Below are positions 16,534 through 26,697 of a stretch of DNA of 64,000 nucleotides, in pieces. The notes beneath the pieces were generated by a model. It worked only from the letters and a program-made list of their open reading frames with translations. It was not told the DNA's origin and ran no database searches. The DNA lies in the NCBI RefSeq assembly GCF_018130215.1, contig NZ_JAFCKQ010000025.1, forward strand, positions 41,400 to 105,399, read 5' to 3'. Position 1 is the stretch's first letter. Each line of letters begins with the position of its first letter. Position numbers and translations under genes: made by a program. Origin of the DNA: Bradyrhizobium jicamae. Its GTDB lineage: Bacteria; Pseudomonadota; Alphaproteobacteria; Rhizobiales; Xanthobacteraceae.

Positions 16534-16920
16534 ATGCCCCGTATTCTCGTGATCGACGATCAGGCCGACGTTCGGGCAATGATCGCGATCCTGCTGCGTG
16601 TTCAGCGTTTTGAGGTGATCGAGGCGTCGAACGCCGCCGAGGCGCTGGCCGCGTTCGAGGCTTCGCCCTGCGATCTCGCCATCGTCGACATCTTCCTGGA
16701 CGGCAGGAGCGGGGTCGACGTCATCCTCGCCATGCGTGCGCGCGTGCCGCGATTTCCGATCGTCGCGATCTCGGGGATCACGGCGCTCGATTTCCTGCCG
16801 GGATCGGCCGACCTCGCCGACATCGTCGGCCTGCAGAAACCGTTCCGGCCGAACCAGTTGCAGCAGGCGATCGACGCTGCGCTCGGCTCCGTGATGCACA
16901 CGATGGTCGCCGCGGGCTGA
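16534..16920 (+). CDS. Single-domain response regulator (receiver only)
   Basis: The 128-residue protein is a complete CheY-like receiver. It has the acidic pair DD at 9-10, the phospho-acceptor Asp in LAIVDIFLD (about residue 52), the Ser in AISG and the conserved Lys in LQKPF. No output domain follows, so it acts by protein contact or as a phosphorelay element. A strong bidirectional terminator lies just downstream. No kinase is adjacent. Confidence 0.88.
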   Translation: MPRILVIDDQADVRAMIAILLRVQRFEVIEASNAAEALAAFEASPCDLAIVDIFLDGRSGVDVILAMRARVPRFPIVAISGITALDFLPGSADLADIVGLQKPFRPNQLQQAIDAALGSVMHTMVAAG

Positions 16921-16931
16921 TGCGCAACAAA

Positions 16932-16957
16932 AAACGCCCCGGCAAGCCGGGGCGTTT
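16932..16957. terminator. Bidirectional intrinsic terminator between the receiver gene and livK
   Basis: A 12-base perfect stem AAACGCCCCGGC / GCCGGGGCGTTT with an AA loop is flanked by A- and T-rich ends. It lies between two convergent genes. Confidence 0.85.
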
Positions 16958-17001
16958 GAATGAGAGCGTCGGGAGATCAGCAATCCCGATCGGGTGCCCC
17001 G

Positions 17002-18120
17002 TCAGGTCCCCTTCTGGTTGATCTCGTAGTAGTTGCCCTTGTTGTCCCACTTGTAGACGACGTAGTCGATCTGCTTGATGTCGCCCTTGGCATCGAAGCC
17101 CAGCTTGCCGAGCACGGTGTCCCAATCGCCGGCCTTGATGGTGGCCATCACCTTCTTGGGGTCGGTGGTGCCGGCCTTGGCGGCAGCCTGGGTCCAGACC
17201 TGGATCGCCGCGTAGGTGTAGAGCGTGTAGCCTTCGGGATCGATGTTCTTGGCCTTGAACTTCTCGACGATCGCCTTCGCGGTCGGCTTGTTGCGCGGAT
17301 CCGGGCCGAAGGTGAACAGAGTGCCTTCAGCGGCGGGGCCGGCGATCGAGGCGAACTCCTTGTCGTTCAAGGCGTCGCCCGCCATCAGCACGGCTTGCAG
17401 ACCCTGGTCACGCATCTGGCGCAGGATCAGGCCGGATTCCTGATGGTAGCCGCCGACATAGACGAGATCGATGTTCTCCTTCTTCAGGCGCGAGACGATC
17501 GCGTTGAAGTCCTTGTCGCCCTTGTTGTAGGACTCATAGAGCTTCTCCTGGACGCCGGCCTTGTTCAGCGACTTCTTGGTCTCGTCGGCGAGGCCTTTGC
17601 CGTAAGTGGTCTTGTCGTTCAGGATCGCGATGTTCTTGCCCTTGAAGTTCTTGATGATGTAGTCGGCGGCGACGATGCCCTGCTGGTCGTCGCGACCGCA
17701 GACGCGCGCCACGTTCCAGAGTTTGCGCTCGGTGAACAGCGGGTTGGTCGAAGCCGGCGTGATCTGCAGGACGTTGGCGTCGGCATAAGCCTCGGACGCC
17801 GGGATCGAGGACGACGAGCAGAAGTGACCGGCGACGAACGGAATCTTCGCGCTGCCGATCTTTTCCGCGATCGAGCGCGCCTGCTTCGGATCGCAGGCAT
17901 CGTCGTTGGCTTGCAGCGCGAGCTTCTTGCCAAGGATGCCGCCGGCCGCGTTGATGTCGGCGACGGCCTGCTCGGCGCCGTTCTGCATCTGCCGGCCGAA
18001 GGCGGCTTCGTCGCCCGTCATCGGGCCGGCCACTGCAATGGTGATGTCCTGCGCGAACGCGCTCGCCGACAATGCGAACGAAGCGCCCAATGCCAGGCCG
18101 ATGATCTTCAGTGATTTCAT
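17002..18120 (-). CDS. livK: Branched-chain amino acid ABC transporter, periplasmic substrate-binding protein
   Basis: From ATG 18120 the protein has 372 residues with a signal peptide (1-23, cut after AFAQ). The mature chain starts ITIAVAGPMTGDEAAFG. HFCSSSSIPASEAYAD, ITPASTNPLFTE and YTYAAIQVW are typical of type I leucine/isoleucine/valine-binding proteins. It captures the ligand in the periplasm for the LivHMGF channel encoded next to it. A 165-base gap to livF suggests its own promoter or strong read-through. The true ligand may be another amino acid or an amide. Confidence 0.93.
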   Translation of the reverse strand: MKSLKIIGLALGASFALSASAFAQDITIAVAGPMTGDEAAFGRQMQNGAEQAVADINAAGGILGKKLALQANDDACDPKQARSIAEKIGSAKIPFVAGHFCSSSSIPASEAYADANVLQITPASTNPLFTERKLWNVARVCGRDDQQGIVAADYIIKNFKGKNIAILNDKTTYGKGLADETKKSLNKAGVQEKLYESYNKGDKDFNAIVSRLKKENIDLVYVGGYHQESGLILRQMRDQGLQAVLMAGDALNDKEFASIAGPAAEGTLFTFGPDPRNKPTAKAIVEKFKAKNIDPEGYTLYTYAAIQVWTQAAAKAGTTDPKKVMATIKAGDWDTVLGKLGFDAKGDIKQIDYVVYKWDNKGNYYEINQKGT

Positions 18121-18285
18121 GACAAGTCCTCGTGGTCGTTGCCTTTTGGGGAAGGACCCGGCGGGCCGGGTACAATAACCGGCGCCATTCTCGGATGAAT
18201 TCGCGGCGAAGTCACCGGCAATTTTCAGGTAAAACGACGCTTCAGCCGCCACGGGGGGCCGGCTTCCGTCCGAACGGAAATGGCT

Positions 18286-19028
<743 letters not shown>

Positions 19029-19032
<4 letters not shown>

Positions 19033-19862
19033 TTGGCCTTCTCCATCACGGCGATCGCCTCGTCCTCGTCGGCGCCGAGATAGGCGGCGATCACCTTGGG
19101 ATCGTCGCGCACGGCCTGCGGCGTGCCTTCGGCGATCTTGACGCCGTAGTCCATGACCACGACGTGATCGGAGATCTCCATCACGACCGACATGTCGTGC
19201 TCGATCAGCAGGATCGAGGTGCCCTGCTCGGCGCGGATCGACAGCAGCAATTCGTTGAGCGCGCCGCTTTCGCGCGCATTCAGGCCGGCTGCCGGCTCGT
19301 CGAGGCAGAGCAGCGTGGGCTCGGTGCACATCGCGCGGGCGATCTCGAGACGGCGCTGGTCGCCATAGGCGAGGTTGCCCGCCGCATCATCGGCGCGATC
19401 GAGCAGCCCGACGCGCGCCAGCCAGGTCCGCGCCAGCTCAATGGCGGCTCGTTCGGCGCTGCGCCATGACGGCGCGCCGATCAGGCCGAGCACGGTCAGG
19501 CCGGAGGCGCGCATCAAGGCGTTGTGCTGCGCCACCATCAGGTTCTCGAGCGCGGTCATGCCTGGAAACAGGCGGATGTTCTGGAAGGTGCGGGCGACGC
19601 TGGCCTGCTTGGAGATGCGGAAATCGTTGAGCCGCTCGAGATGGATGGTGCGACCGTCATCGTGGTTGAGGCGGATCGCGCCACCGCTCGGGCGATAGAA
19701 CCCGGTGATGCAGTTGAACACCGTGGTCTTGCCGGCGCCGTTCGGTCCGATCAGCGCGGTGATCTTGCGCCGGTCGGCGTTGAAGGAGAGATCGTTGACG
19801 GCGACGATGCCGCCGAAGCGCATCATCAGGTGTTCCACGGTGAGGATCGGGGCGTCGCTCAT
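19029..19862 (-). CDS. livG: Branched-chain amino acid ABC transporter ATP-binding protein LivG
   Basis: The 277-residue ATPase has Walker A GPNGAGKTT, LivG-type VARTFQNIRLFPGMTALENL, a signature region GNLAYGDQRRLEIARAM (YGDQRR replaces the canonical SGGQ, as usual in LivG) and Walker B LLCLDEPAAGLN. It overlaps livM upstream by four bases and livF downstream. Confidence 0.94.
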
Positions 19863-21184
19863 CCGTGGCCCTCCTTGACGAGATCGGACGAGATCGCCTC
19901 GCTGCGTTCCAGATACACGGTCGGCGCACGGTGTCCGACCAGGCCGCGCGGCCGCCAGATCATCAGGATCACCATCGCCATGCCGAACACCAGCATGCGG
20001 TACTGATCGAAGCCGCGGAACAATTCGAAGCCGCCTATCATCGCCAGCGCCGCAAGTGCCACGCCGAGCTGCGAGCCCATGCCGCCGAGCACGACGATCG
20101 CGAGCACCAGCGCCGATTCCTGGAAGGTGAAGGATTCCGGGCTGATGAAGCCCTGCCGCGTGGCGAAGAACGCGCCGGCAAAGCCGCCGAACATGGCGCC
20201 GGTGGCGAACGCGGTCAGCTTGGTCGTGGTGGTGTTGATGCCGAGCGCGCGGCAGGCTACCTCGTCCTCGCGCAGCGCCTCCCAGGCGCGGCCGATCGGC
20301 AGCCGCCGCAGCCGGATCGTCACCCAGTTGGTGAGCAGCGCCATCGCCAGGATCAGATAGAACAGGAAGACGAGGCGATGCGTCGGCGAGAACTCGATGC
20401 CGAGCTTGGCGGCGAGCCCGTCATCGCTGTTGTCGAGCGGGATGCCGAACAGGGTCGGGCGCGGAATGCCCGATACGCCGTTGGGGCCGCCGGTCAGGCT
20501 CTGCCAGTTGGTGATGACGAGGCGGATGATCTCGCCGAAAGCGAGTGTGACGATCGCCAGGTAGTCGCCGCGCAGACGCAGCACCGGGAAGCCGAGCAGC
20601 ACGCCCCAGAACGAAGCCAGGATGCCGGCGAGCGGCAGGCAGACCCAGAACGACAGGCCGAAATTGGTGGCGAGCAGCGCGTAGGAATAGGCGCCGACGG
20701 CGTAGAAGGCGACGTAGCCGAGGTCGAGCAGGCCGGCGAGGCCGACCACGACGTTGAGCCCCCAGCCCAGCATCACATAGGTCAGCACCAGGATGGCGAG
20801 GTCGAGAATGTAGCGCTGGTGGTAGAAGATGACGGGGACGAACAGTGCGAAGGCCAGCAGCGCCGGCGCCAGCCAGTGCCCCACGAACGACATCGCCGCG
20901 CGGACCGGCTTCGGCACGACCTTGTCGGTCTCGACTGGTCCGAACCATTGCCGCAGCAGCTCGACGATGATGCTGCCGCCGAACACGACACCCACCATGG
21001 TGGCGAGGTCGCCGAACCGCGTCCAGTAGATCAGGCCGCCCTGATTGCCGGCTTCGGTGCGGATGCCGATCATCAGTGAGAACAGGACCAGCGCGACCAG
21101 CGCGCTGATCAGGGCTTTCTTGAGGATGAAGGCGCTGCCGAGAGGCTGCGAAGTGTGCGACGAGGTTGCTGGGGTGACGCTCAC
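19859..21184 (-). CDS. livM: Branched-chain amino acid ABC transporter permease LivM
   Basis: This 441-residue integral membrane protein carries an N-terminal extension with extra helices before the conserved LivM core. Core segments are LGWGLNVVVGLAGLLDLGYVAFYAVGAY, the EAA-like loop GRAWEALREDEVACRALGIN and GGMGSQLG near the end. Long LivM variants of this kind are usual in alphaproteobacteria. It lies between livH (13-base gap) and livG (4-base overlap). Confidence 0.93.
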   Translation of the reverse strand: MSVTPATSSHTSQPLGSAFILKKALISALVALVLFSLMIGIRTEAGNQGGLIYWTRFGDLATMVGVVFGGSIIVELLRQWFGPVETDKVVPKPVRAAMSFVGHWLAPALLAFALFVPVIFYHQRYILDLAILVLTYVMLGWGLNVVVGLAGLLDLGYVAFYAVGAYSYALLATNFGLSFWVCLPLAGILASFWGVLLGFPVLRLRGDYLAIVTLAFGEIIRLVITNWQSLTGGPNGVSGIPRPTLFGIPLDNSDDGLAAKLGIEFSPTHRLVFLFYLILAMALLTNWVTIRLRRLPIGRAWEALREDEVACRALGINTTTTKLTAFATGAMFGGFAGAFFATRQGFISPESFTFQESALVLAIVVLGGMGSQLGVALAALAMIGGFELFRGFDQYRMLVFGMAMVILMIWRPRGLVGHRAPTVYLERSEAISSDLVKEGHG

Positions 21185-21197
21185 TGAGGACTGTCCG

Positions 21198-22115
21198 TCA
21201 GACTTTTTCGACTTCGGGACGACCGAGCAGGCCGGTCGGCATGAAGATCAGCACCACGATCAGGATCGAGAACGCGGCGACGTCCTTGTACTCGACCGAG
21301 AAATAGGCCGACCAGAACGTCTCGATCAGCCCGATCGCGAGCCCGCCGAGCATCGCGCCCGGCAGCGAGCCGATGCCGCCGAGCACGGCTGCGGTGAACG
21401 CCTTGATGCCGGCGACGAAGCCCATGAAGAAATCCACCACGCCATAATAGAGCAGGTACATTATGCCGGCGACGGCGGCGAGCGCCGCGCCGATCACGAA
21501 GGTCATCGAGATGGTGCGGTCGACGTCGACGCCGAGCAGTGCGGCCATGGTCTGGTCCTGCTCGCAGGCGCGCATGTCGCGGCCGAGCCGGGTGCGCGAG
21601 ACCAGCCAGGTGAACAGGGCAAGCACCACGATGGTGGCGACCACTACCAGGATCTGGACGTTGGAGAGCTGCACCGCGAAGCCACTGGCGCCTTCATGCA
21701 GCGTGTAACCGCCGGCGATGATCGGCGGCACCGGCTTGACCCGCGCGCCCTGCGACACCTGCGAGAAGTTGACCAGGATGAACGACATGCCGATTGCGGA
21801 GAGCATCGGCGCGAGGCGGAACGAATGCCGCAACGGGCGGTAGGCGATCCGCTCGATGGTCCAGCCATAAAGCGAGGTGATCGCCATCGAAACCAGCAGC
21901 ACGATCAGCAGGATCACCGGAATTGCGGTCAGCCCGAACGAGACCAGGATCAGGAACGTGATCAGTGCGATGAAGCCGCCGATCATGAAGATGTCGCCAT
22001 GAGCGAAATTGATCATGCCGACGATGCCGTAGACCATCGTGTAGCCGATGGCGATGAGGCCGTAGATTGAGCCGAGTACGAGGCCGTTGATCAACTGCTG
22101 GGCGAAATAATCCAT
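21198..22115 (-). CDS. livH: Branched-chain amino acid ABC transporter permease LivH
   Basis: The 305-residue permease starts with the LivH hallmark MDYFAQQLINGLVLGSIYGLIAIGYTMVYGI. It contains NFAHGDIFMIG, MRACEQDQTMAALLGVDVDRTI (ATPase-coupling loop) and AVLGGIGSLPGAMLGG. It is the first gene of the livHMGF transcript, which reads leftward. Confidence 0.95.
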   Translation of the reverse strand: MDYFAQQLINGLVLGSIYGLIAIGYTMVYGIVGMINFAHGDIFMIGGFIALITFLILVSFGLTAIPVILLIVLLVSMAITSLYGWTIERIAYRPLRHSFRLAPMLSAIGMSFILVNFSQVSQGARVKPVPPIIAGGYTLHEGASGFAVQLSNVQILVVVATIVVLALFTWLVSRTRLGRDMRACEQDQTMAALLGVDVDRTISMTFVIGAALAAVAGIMYLLYYGVVDFFMGFVAGIKAFTAAVLGGIGSLPGAMLGGLAIGLIETFWSAYFSVEYKDVAAFSILIVVLIFMPTGLLGRPEVEKV

Positions 22116-22391
22116 GCGCTGCCGTCGCTCGAAGAATGACGCGACCAGGGCCCCCTCGGCAGCCTGATCCGTCGCGTCGTGTCATTTTCTAACAGCGGAA
22201 TACCGCTGGCGGCAACAGCGTCGCGCATGGCCCGGAGGATTTGTACATAGGTAGTTTGGCGGGTGAGGTTCCTTGGTCACACGGTGCCAGGCTCCGCCTT
22301 GGAATGATCGCGACGGAACCGGAGTTCCCTGCGCAACCTCGGACGATGCGGCCGCAATGTCTCTGCTGCCATGCAGCAGGGATCATCCCGA
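22116..22391. other. Upstream region of livHMGF
   Basis: No gene is apparent. The leftward promoter of livH must lie here, and the rightward promoter of the small Q/N/P-rich ORF may too. I see no clear promoter boxes or operator. Confidence 0.4.
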
Positions 22392-22490
22392 ATGAGCAGC
22401 CAGAACCCGAACCCGGCTCAGCAGAACCGGAATCCGGGTCGGAAGCCGGTCAACAGCAGCAGGATCCGGGCGGTCAACCGGCACTGCTAA
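22392..22490 (+). CDS. Small Gln/Asn/Pro-rich protein, possibly frameshifted
   Basis: ATG 22392 opens 32 residues beginning MSSQNPNPAQQNRNPGRKP and ending at TAA 22490. A good terminator follows 28 bases later. The first half has a repetitive QNPNP/QQN composition. After residue 19 the repetitive pattern continues better in the next frame (GQQQQDPGGQP), which suggests a one-base change in a longer low-complexity protein. It is short and I know no function. Confidence 0.35.
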   Translation: MSSQNPNPAQQNRNPGRKPVNSSRIRAVNRHC

Positions 22491-22518
22491 TTCGGAAAAA
22501 GGCGAAGTTGAGCGCAAC

Positions 22519-22554
22519 AGAAGGGGCTCGCCGCGAGCGGGACCCTTCTTTTTT
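22519..22554 (+). terminator. Intrinsic terminator, rightward
   Basis: An outer stem AGAAGGG / CCCTTCT encloses an inner stem GCTCG / CGAGC, followed by a run of T (to 22554). Its orientation fits the small ORF ending at 22490. Confidence 0.65.
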
Positions 22555-22733
22555 GGCTCGTTTTGACAGGCCCTCCGTGGTCTCCCGACAATCCCCAGGC
22601 GATCCCCAAAAAGCCGCCAAGGCAGTTAAGGTAAACGAAGGGTTTAAATTGCCGCTGGCTGTCTAACGGCGTTACCTCGCTCCCCAAGCCCGTTGCCCGT
22701 CCCCGGGGCCGTGGCAAGCATTGGGAAGGCTTC

Positions 22734-23258
22734 ATGTCCAGCAATTGGCGGATTAGTTCACTCAACGGCGCGTTGCTCGCGACCTATTTCATCCCGGTCT
22801 GGACCGTCATTGCGCTCAGCATCATGGTGTCGCCGATCCACGGGCTCTATGAGCGGCCAAGCGTCTCGATCGCGCTGTATGCCAGCGACCACATGCAACT
22901 CGCCAAGATGGCGACGGTGCGGCTCGCCTGGCTGCTCGCGCTGGCGCGCATCACCGTGGTGGCGTTCTTCGCGGTGTTCCTCGCCATGGTCGTGTTTCCG
23001 TCGAAGCGCAAGAGTGGGGCCGCGGACGAGGCGCTTGCGGTTGCGCTTTGCCTCGGCAGCGTGCTCAGCTTCGCCAGCATGCTGCTGGCCTCGAAGGTCG
23101 GCGAGATGGAAGCGCTGCGCGTGCATGCCGCCGAGCTGCTGATGCTGCTCGGCACCGCGATCGTGATGCTGGTGGAGACCTCGCCAAAGCGAACCGCGGA
23201 GGCTGATACCGCCGGGGCCAGCGCGCCGGCCGGCGAGCTATTGCTTCAGCAGCCCTAG
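22734..23258 (+). CDS. Hypothetical four-helix membrane protein
   Basis: The 174-residue product has hydrophobic helices near residues 14-34, 62-88, 100-122 and 130-146, and a polar C-terminal tail. I recognise no family. Its end overlaps the convergent pcaC gene by 21 bases. It stands alone on the plus strand. Confidence 0.6.
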   Translation: MSSNWRISSLNGALLATYFIPVWTVIALSIMVSPIHGLYERPSVSIALYASDHMQLAKMATVRLAWLLALARITVVAFFAVFLAMVVFPSKRKSGAADEALAVALCLGSVLSFASMLLASKVGEMEALRVHAAELLMLLGTAIVMLVETSPKRTAEADTAGASAPAGELLLQQP

Positions 23259-23630
23259 TTCTGTGATGATCGCGTTTGCTTCCTTGACGGCGTGATTGGC
23301 CGCAGGCACTCCGCAATAGATCGCCTGCTGCAGCAGGATTTCCTTGATGTCGTCGGGCGTGAAGCCGCCCTCGGCGAGCGCCGCGCGGACATGCAGGCGG
23401 AATTCGTCCCACTGGCCGAGCGCGACCATGGTGCCGATGACGAGCACCCGCCGCGTGCGGTGATCGAAATGCGGCCGCGTCCAGATCTCGCCCCATGCAT
23501 AGCGCGTGATCAGGTCCTGGAAGTCGGTGTTGAACGTGTTGCGGCTGGTGATCGACCTGTCGACCCATTCATTGCCGAGCACCTTGCGGCGTTGCACCAT
23601 GCCGTCGTCGCGGCGCTGATTGTCGTCCAT
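23238..23630 (-). CDS. pcaC: 4-carboxymuconolactone decarboxylase
   Basis: PcaC converts 4-carboxymuconolactone to 3-oxoadipate enol-lactone in the protocatechuate branch. The 130-residue protein, the normal single-domain length, contains NEWVDRS, FNTDFQDLITRYAWGEIW, RRVLVIGTMVALGQWDEFRLH and LLQQAIYCGVPAANHA. It follows pcaD, with 75 bases that hold a palindromic repeat. Some bacteria fuse pcaC and pcaD; here they are separate. Confidence 0.93.
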   Translation of the reverse strand: MDDNQRRDDGMVQRRKVLGNEWVDRSITSRNTFNTDFQDLITRYAWGEIWTRPHFDHRTRRVLVIGTMVALGQWDEFRLHVRAALAEGGFTPDDIKEILLQQAIYCGVPAANHAVKEANAIITELGLLKQ

Positions 23631-23648
23631 TGCGAGCCCTCCTGAAAT

Positions 23649-23683
23649 CGTAGCCGGATTTCGCTGCGCTCCATCCGGCTACG
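23649..23683. repeat. Palindromic element inside the pca operon
   Basis: CGTAGCCGGAT and ATCCGGCTACG form a perfect 11-base stem around TTCGCTGCGCTCC. It lies between pcaD and pcaC and would form a strong hairpin in the mRNA. Elements of this sequence type are, from my knowledge, dispersed in Bradyrhizobium genomes. Confidence 0.7.
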
Positions 23684-23705
23684 CAGCCTTCGTCGGCGCT
23701 CCTTG

Positions 23706-24488
23706 CTAGCGTTGCGTGAGAAAGCCGACCACGGCTTCGGTGAAGGCGTGCGACTGCTCGACATTGGAGATGTGCGCGGCGTCGAGCAGCGTCATGCTGG
23801 CGCCGGGAATACCGCTGCGGATCAGCTCCGCCGCCGAGACCGGTGTTGCCATGTCCTGGCGTCCCGCGATCACCAGCGTCGGGCTCTTGATGTTCGGCAG
23901 CAGCGCGCGCTGGTCGAGGGTGGAGAGCGCCTCGCAGCAGGCGAGGTACCCCTCGACCGGCGAGGCCAGCAGCATCGCCTTCATGTTGGCCGCGGTCTGC
24001 GGCTCACGCTCGCGGAAGTCGGCGGTCAGCCAGCCTGATATCACGGCGTCGGCGACAGCGGCGATGCCGCCTTCCTTCACCGCCTTGATGCGGTTCAGCC
24101 AGTTGGTCGGATCGGGATAATAGCAGGAGGTGTTGGCGAGAATGATCTTGCCGAAGCGCTCGGGTGCCTTGGCGCCGAGCCATTGCCCGACCATGCCGCC
24201 CATCGACAGGCCGCACCAATGCACCTTCTCGATGTTGAGATCGTCGAGGATCGCAAGCACGTCGCGGCCGAACCGCTCCATCGAATAGGGCCCGGGCGGA
24301 ACGCTCGATTTGCCGTGGCCGCGGCGGTCATAGCGGATGACGCGGAACAATTGCGTCAGCGCCGGCATCTGCGGCTCCCACATCTTCAAGGTGCAGCCGA
24401 GTGAATTCGACAGCATCAAGGTCGGACCGCCATCACGGCCGTCGACCTGGACGTTAAGCAGGCACCCGTCGGCGTCGATCATGGGCAT
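23706..24488 (-). CDS. pcaD: 3-oxoadipate enol-lactonase
   Basis: PcaD hydrolyses 3-oxoadipate enol-lactone to 3-oxoadipate. The 260-residue alpha/beta hydrolase has the oxyanion region LSNSLGCTLKMW, YDRRGHGKS, the nucleophile elbow GLSMGGM (Ser), the acid in VIAGRQDMATP (Asp) and the catalytic His in AAHISNVEQ. It follows pcaB by 19 bases. Confidence 0.92.
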   Translation of the reverse strand: MPMIDADGCLLNVQVDGRDGGPTLMLSNSLGCTLKMWEPQMPALTQLFRVIRYDRRGHGKSSVPPGPYSMERFGRDVLAILDDLNIEKVHWCGLSMGGMVGQWLGAKAPERFGKIILANTSCYYPDPTNWLNRIKAVKEGGIAAVADAVISGWLTADFREREPQTAANMKAMLLASPVEGYLACCEALSTLDQRALLPNIKSPTLVIAGRQDMATPVSAAELIRSGIPGASMTLLDAAHISNVEQSHAFTEAVVGFLTQR

Positions 24489-24507
24489 CGGACAGTTCTC
24501 CGGTTTT

Positions 24508-25863
24508 TCATGGCTGGTCGAGCGTGGTCAGCAGGCGGTCGATCAGCGCCTGCGAGGCGCCCTGATAGGCCATCGGCTCGAACAGTTTTGCAATGGTGGC
24601 GGCGTCGAGATGCGCGGTGACTTGGGCGTCCGCACTCAGCACGTCGCGCAAATGCGTTTTCGCTGCGACCGCCGCCTTGCTCGCAGCCTCGATCAGGTGA
24701 TGCGCGTCGCTCTTGCCGATCTTTTCGGCGAGCGCGAAGGTGACCGCTTCCGCCATGATCAGGCCGCCTGTCGCGTCGAGATTGAGGCGCATCCGGGCCG
24801 CATCGACCTCCAGCCCCTCGGCGAGATCGACGACCGCTGCAAGCGCACCCGAGGTCACCAGCATCAGGCCAGGGAGCGCCGGCCATTCCGCATGCCAGGG
24901 GCCGGCGCTGCGCTCGTGATCCTGCACCTGTGCGGCGAAGATGGTCGCGGCGAGGTTGGGGGCCATGGTGGCGGAGCCGAGCGCGCTGGCCGACGCGACC
25001 GGGTTGCGCTTGTGCGGCATGGTGGAGGAGCCGCCGCGGCCGGCGCCCGCCGGCTCGAAGGCTTCGCCGACGTCGGTCTGCATCATCAGCGAGACATCGC
25101 GCGCGATCTTGCCGCAGCTGCCCGCAATGATCGCGAACACCGACGCAGCCTCTGCGATGCGGTCGCGATGGGTATGCCAGGGTGCATCGGGCAATGGCAG
25201 GTCCAGCTCCTCTGCGAGTTGCCCGGCGACCGCGAGTCCGTTGTCGCCAAGCGCGGCCAGCGTCCCGGCGGCACCACCGAATTGCAACGCCAGCGCCTCG
25301 CTGCGCAGCCGTTGCAGACGCTTGCGCGAGCGGTGCAGCGCCGCGGCGTATTCGGCGAGCTTGAGCCCGAACGGCATCGGCAGGGCATGCTGCAGCCAGG
25401 TGCGCGCCACCACGGCGGTGTTGCGGTGCGTGCGTGCCAGATTTGCGAAGCCGGCGACGGCGCGATCGAGGTCGGCGAGCAGCGCATCGATCCCGGCGCG
25501 CAGGCTCAGCATCGTGGCGCTGTCGATGACGTCCTGGCTGGTGGCGCCCCAATGAACATAGCGGGCGGCCTCGCTATCGGCCTTCGCGACCTCGGCCGTC
25601 AGCGCCTTGACCAGGGGGATTGCCAGATTGCCGGACCGCGTCGCGGCCTCGGCGAGCTCTGCGATGTCGAATGATTCGCTCCGGCAGGCGGCGCCGATCG
25701 GCCCCGCGGCCGTTGCGGGAATCACACGGACGGCGGCCTCGGCGCGGGCGAGGGCGGCCTCGAAGTCCAGCATGTGCTGGAGCGTCGTGGCATCGTCGCA
25801 CACCGCGCGCATCGCGGCGCTGGACAGCATCGGGGCCAGCAGGGGGGAGAGGGCTGTGCTCAT
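24508..25863 (-). CDS. pcaB: 3-carboxy-cis,cis-muconate cycloisomerase
   Basis: PcaB lactonises 3-carboxymuconate to 4-carboxymuconolactone. From ATG 25863 the protein has 451 residues of the fumarase/argininosuccinate lyase superfamily. It shows YVHWGATSQDVIDSA, the signature GGSSTMPHKRNPV and a leading LSPLLAPMLSSAAMRAVCDD. An ATG six codons upstream (25881) is less likely by family alignment. It is the first gene of pcaBDC. pcaGH and pcaQ are not in the window. Confidence 0.93.
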   Translation of the reverse strand: MSTALSPLLAPMLSSAAMRAVCDDATTLQHMLDFEAALARAEAAVRVIPATAAGPIGAACRSESFDIAELAEAATRSGNLAIPLVKALTAEVAKADSEAARYVHWGATSQDVIDSATMLSLRAGIDALLADLDRAVAGFANLARTHRNTAVVARTWLQHALPMPFGLKLAEYAAALHRSRKRLQRLRSEALALQFGGAAGTLAALGDNGLAVAGQLAEELDLPLPDAPWHTHRDRIAEAASVFAIIAGSCGKIARDVSLMMQTDVGEAFEPAGAGRGGSSTMPHKRNPVASASALGSATMAPNLAATIFAAQVQDHERSAGPWHAEWPALPGLMLVTSGALAAVVDLAEGLEVDAARMRLNLDATGGLIMAEAVTFALAEKIGKSDAHHLIEAASKAAVAAKTHLRDVLSADAQVTAHLDAATIAKLFEPMAYQGASQALIDRLLTTLDQP

Positions 25864-26080
25864 GTCGCGCGACCTAACCATTCCGCAGAGCGCCTGCCAA
25901 TGCCCGGGAATGGTTTGCCGCGGTTTTCAACCGGACCAGCGGATAGCGCGATTTCGTGAACGAGGCGACGGTCTTGCTGCGGTTGCGAATATGCATCGCT
26001 CATCCTCCGAAGGTGCCCTTTCCTTTGCCCGCCGGCTGCTTTACTTGGGACCTCAGGTTCTAGCGATCGAGGAGGTCCCC

Positions 26081-26527
26081 ATGGCCATGACGATGACCGG
26101 CGAAGTCCAGCTTGCGGCGCCGCGCCAGGCTGTGTGGGACAAGCTCAACGACCCCGAGGTTCTGAAGGCCTGCATCCCCGGCTGCGAGGAGCTCGAGAAG
26201 ACCGACGAGCACGGCTTCCGGGCGACCGCAAAGATGAAGGTCGGGCCGGTCTCCGCGCGCTTCAAGGGCAAGGTCACCCTGAGTGATCTCGATCCGCCGA
26301 ACGGCTACAAGATCACGGGCGAGGGCGAGGGCGGGGTTGCCGGCTTCGCCAAGGGCGGCGCGACTGTGGGGCTTGCCGACAAGGATGGCGGCACGCTGCT
26401 CAGCTACAATGTCGAGGCGCAGATCGGCGGCAAGCTCGCTCAGCTGGGCCAGCGCCTGATCAACGGAGCCGCCAAGAAACTCGCCGACGAGTTCTTTGCC
26501 AATTTCGCCAAAGCAGTGCAGAGTTGA
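26081..26527 (+). CDS. coxG: CO dehydrogenase subunit G-like protein (SRPBCC fold)
   Basis: From ATG 26081, preceded by GAGGAGG, the product has 148 residues. It starts with MTGEVQLAAPRQAVWDKLNDPEVLKACIPGCEEL, the standard start of CoxG proteins, and GGVAGFAKGGA follows. CoxG is an SRPBCC-fold protein linked to form I CO dehydrogenases, where it is thought to help attach the enzyme to the membrane or deliver electrons. It precedes coxS by 170 bases. Confidence 0.88.
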   Translation: MAMTMTGEVQLAAPRQAVWDKLNDPEVLKACIPGCEELEKTDEHGFRATAKMKVGPVSARFKGKVTLSDLDPPNGYKITGEGEGGVAGFAKGGATVGLADKDGGTLLSYNVEAQIGGKLAQLGQRLINGAAKKLADEFFANFAKAVQS

Positions 26528-26697
26528 GGCAGTGCAGGGCTAGCCCTGCTCGCAGGCTGGCCTTCCCAGGTCCGGCCATGCCCTGGACGGGTGGCTCGAA
26601 AGGTTGCCCATCCGGGGGCCCGCCCATATTATGCCGTCTGGAATGATTTAAACCGCCTGCGCCGCCGATATGCGGTGGTGCAGATAAGAGAGTGCTG

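Noticed and set aside
22241..22666. A 141-residue plus-strand ORF spanning the liv upstream region and a terminator
   Set aside because: It reads through a strong intrinsic terminator. Only the Q/N/P-rich stretch looks coding, and that fits the shorter ORF better.
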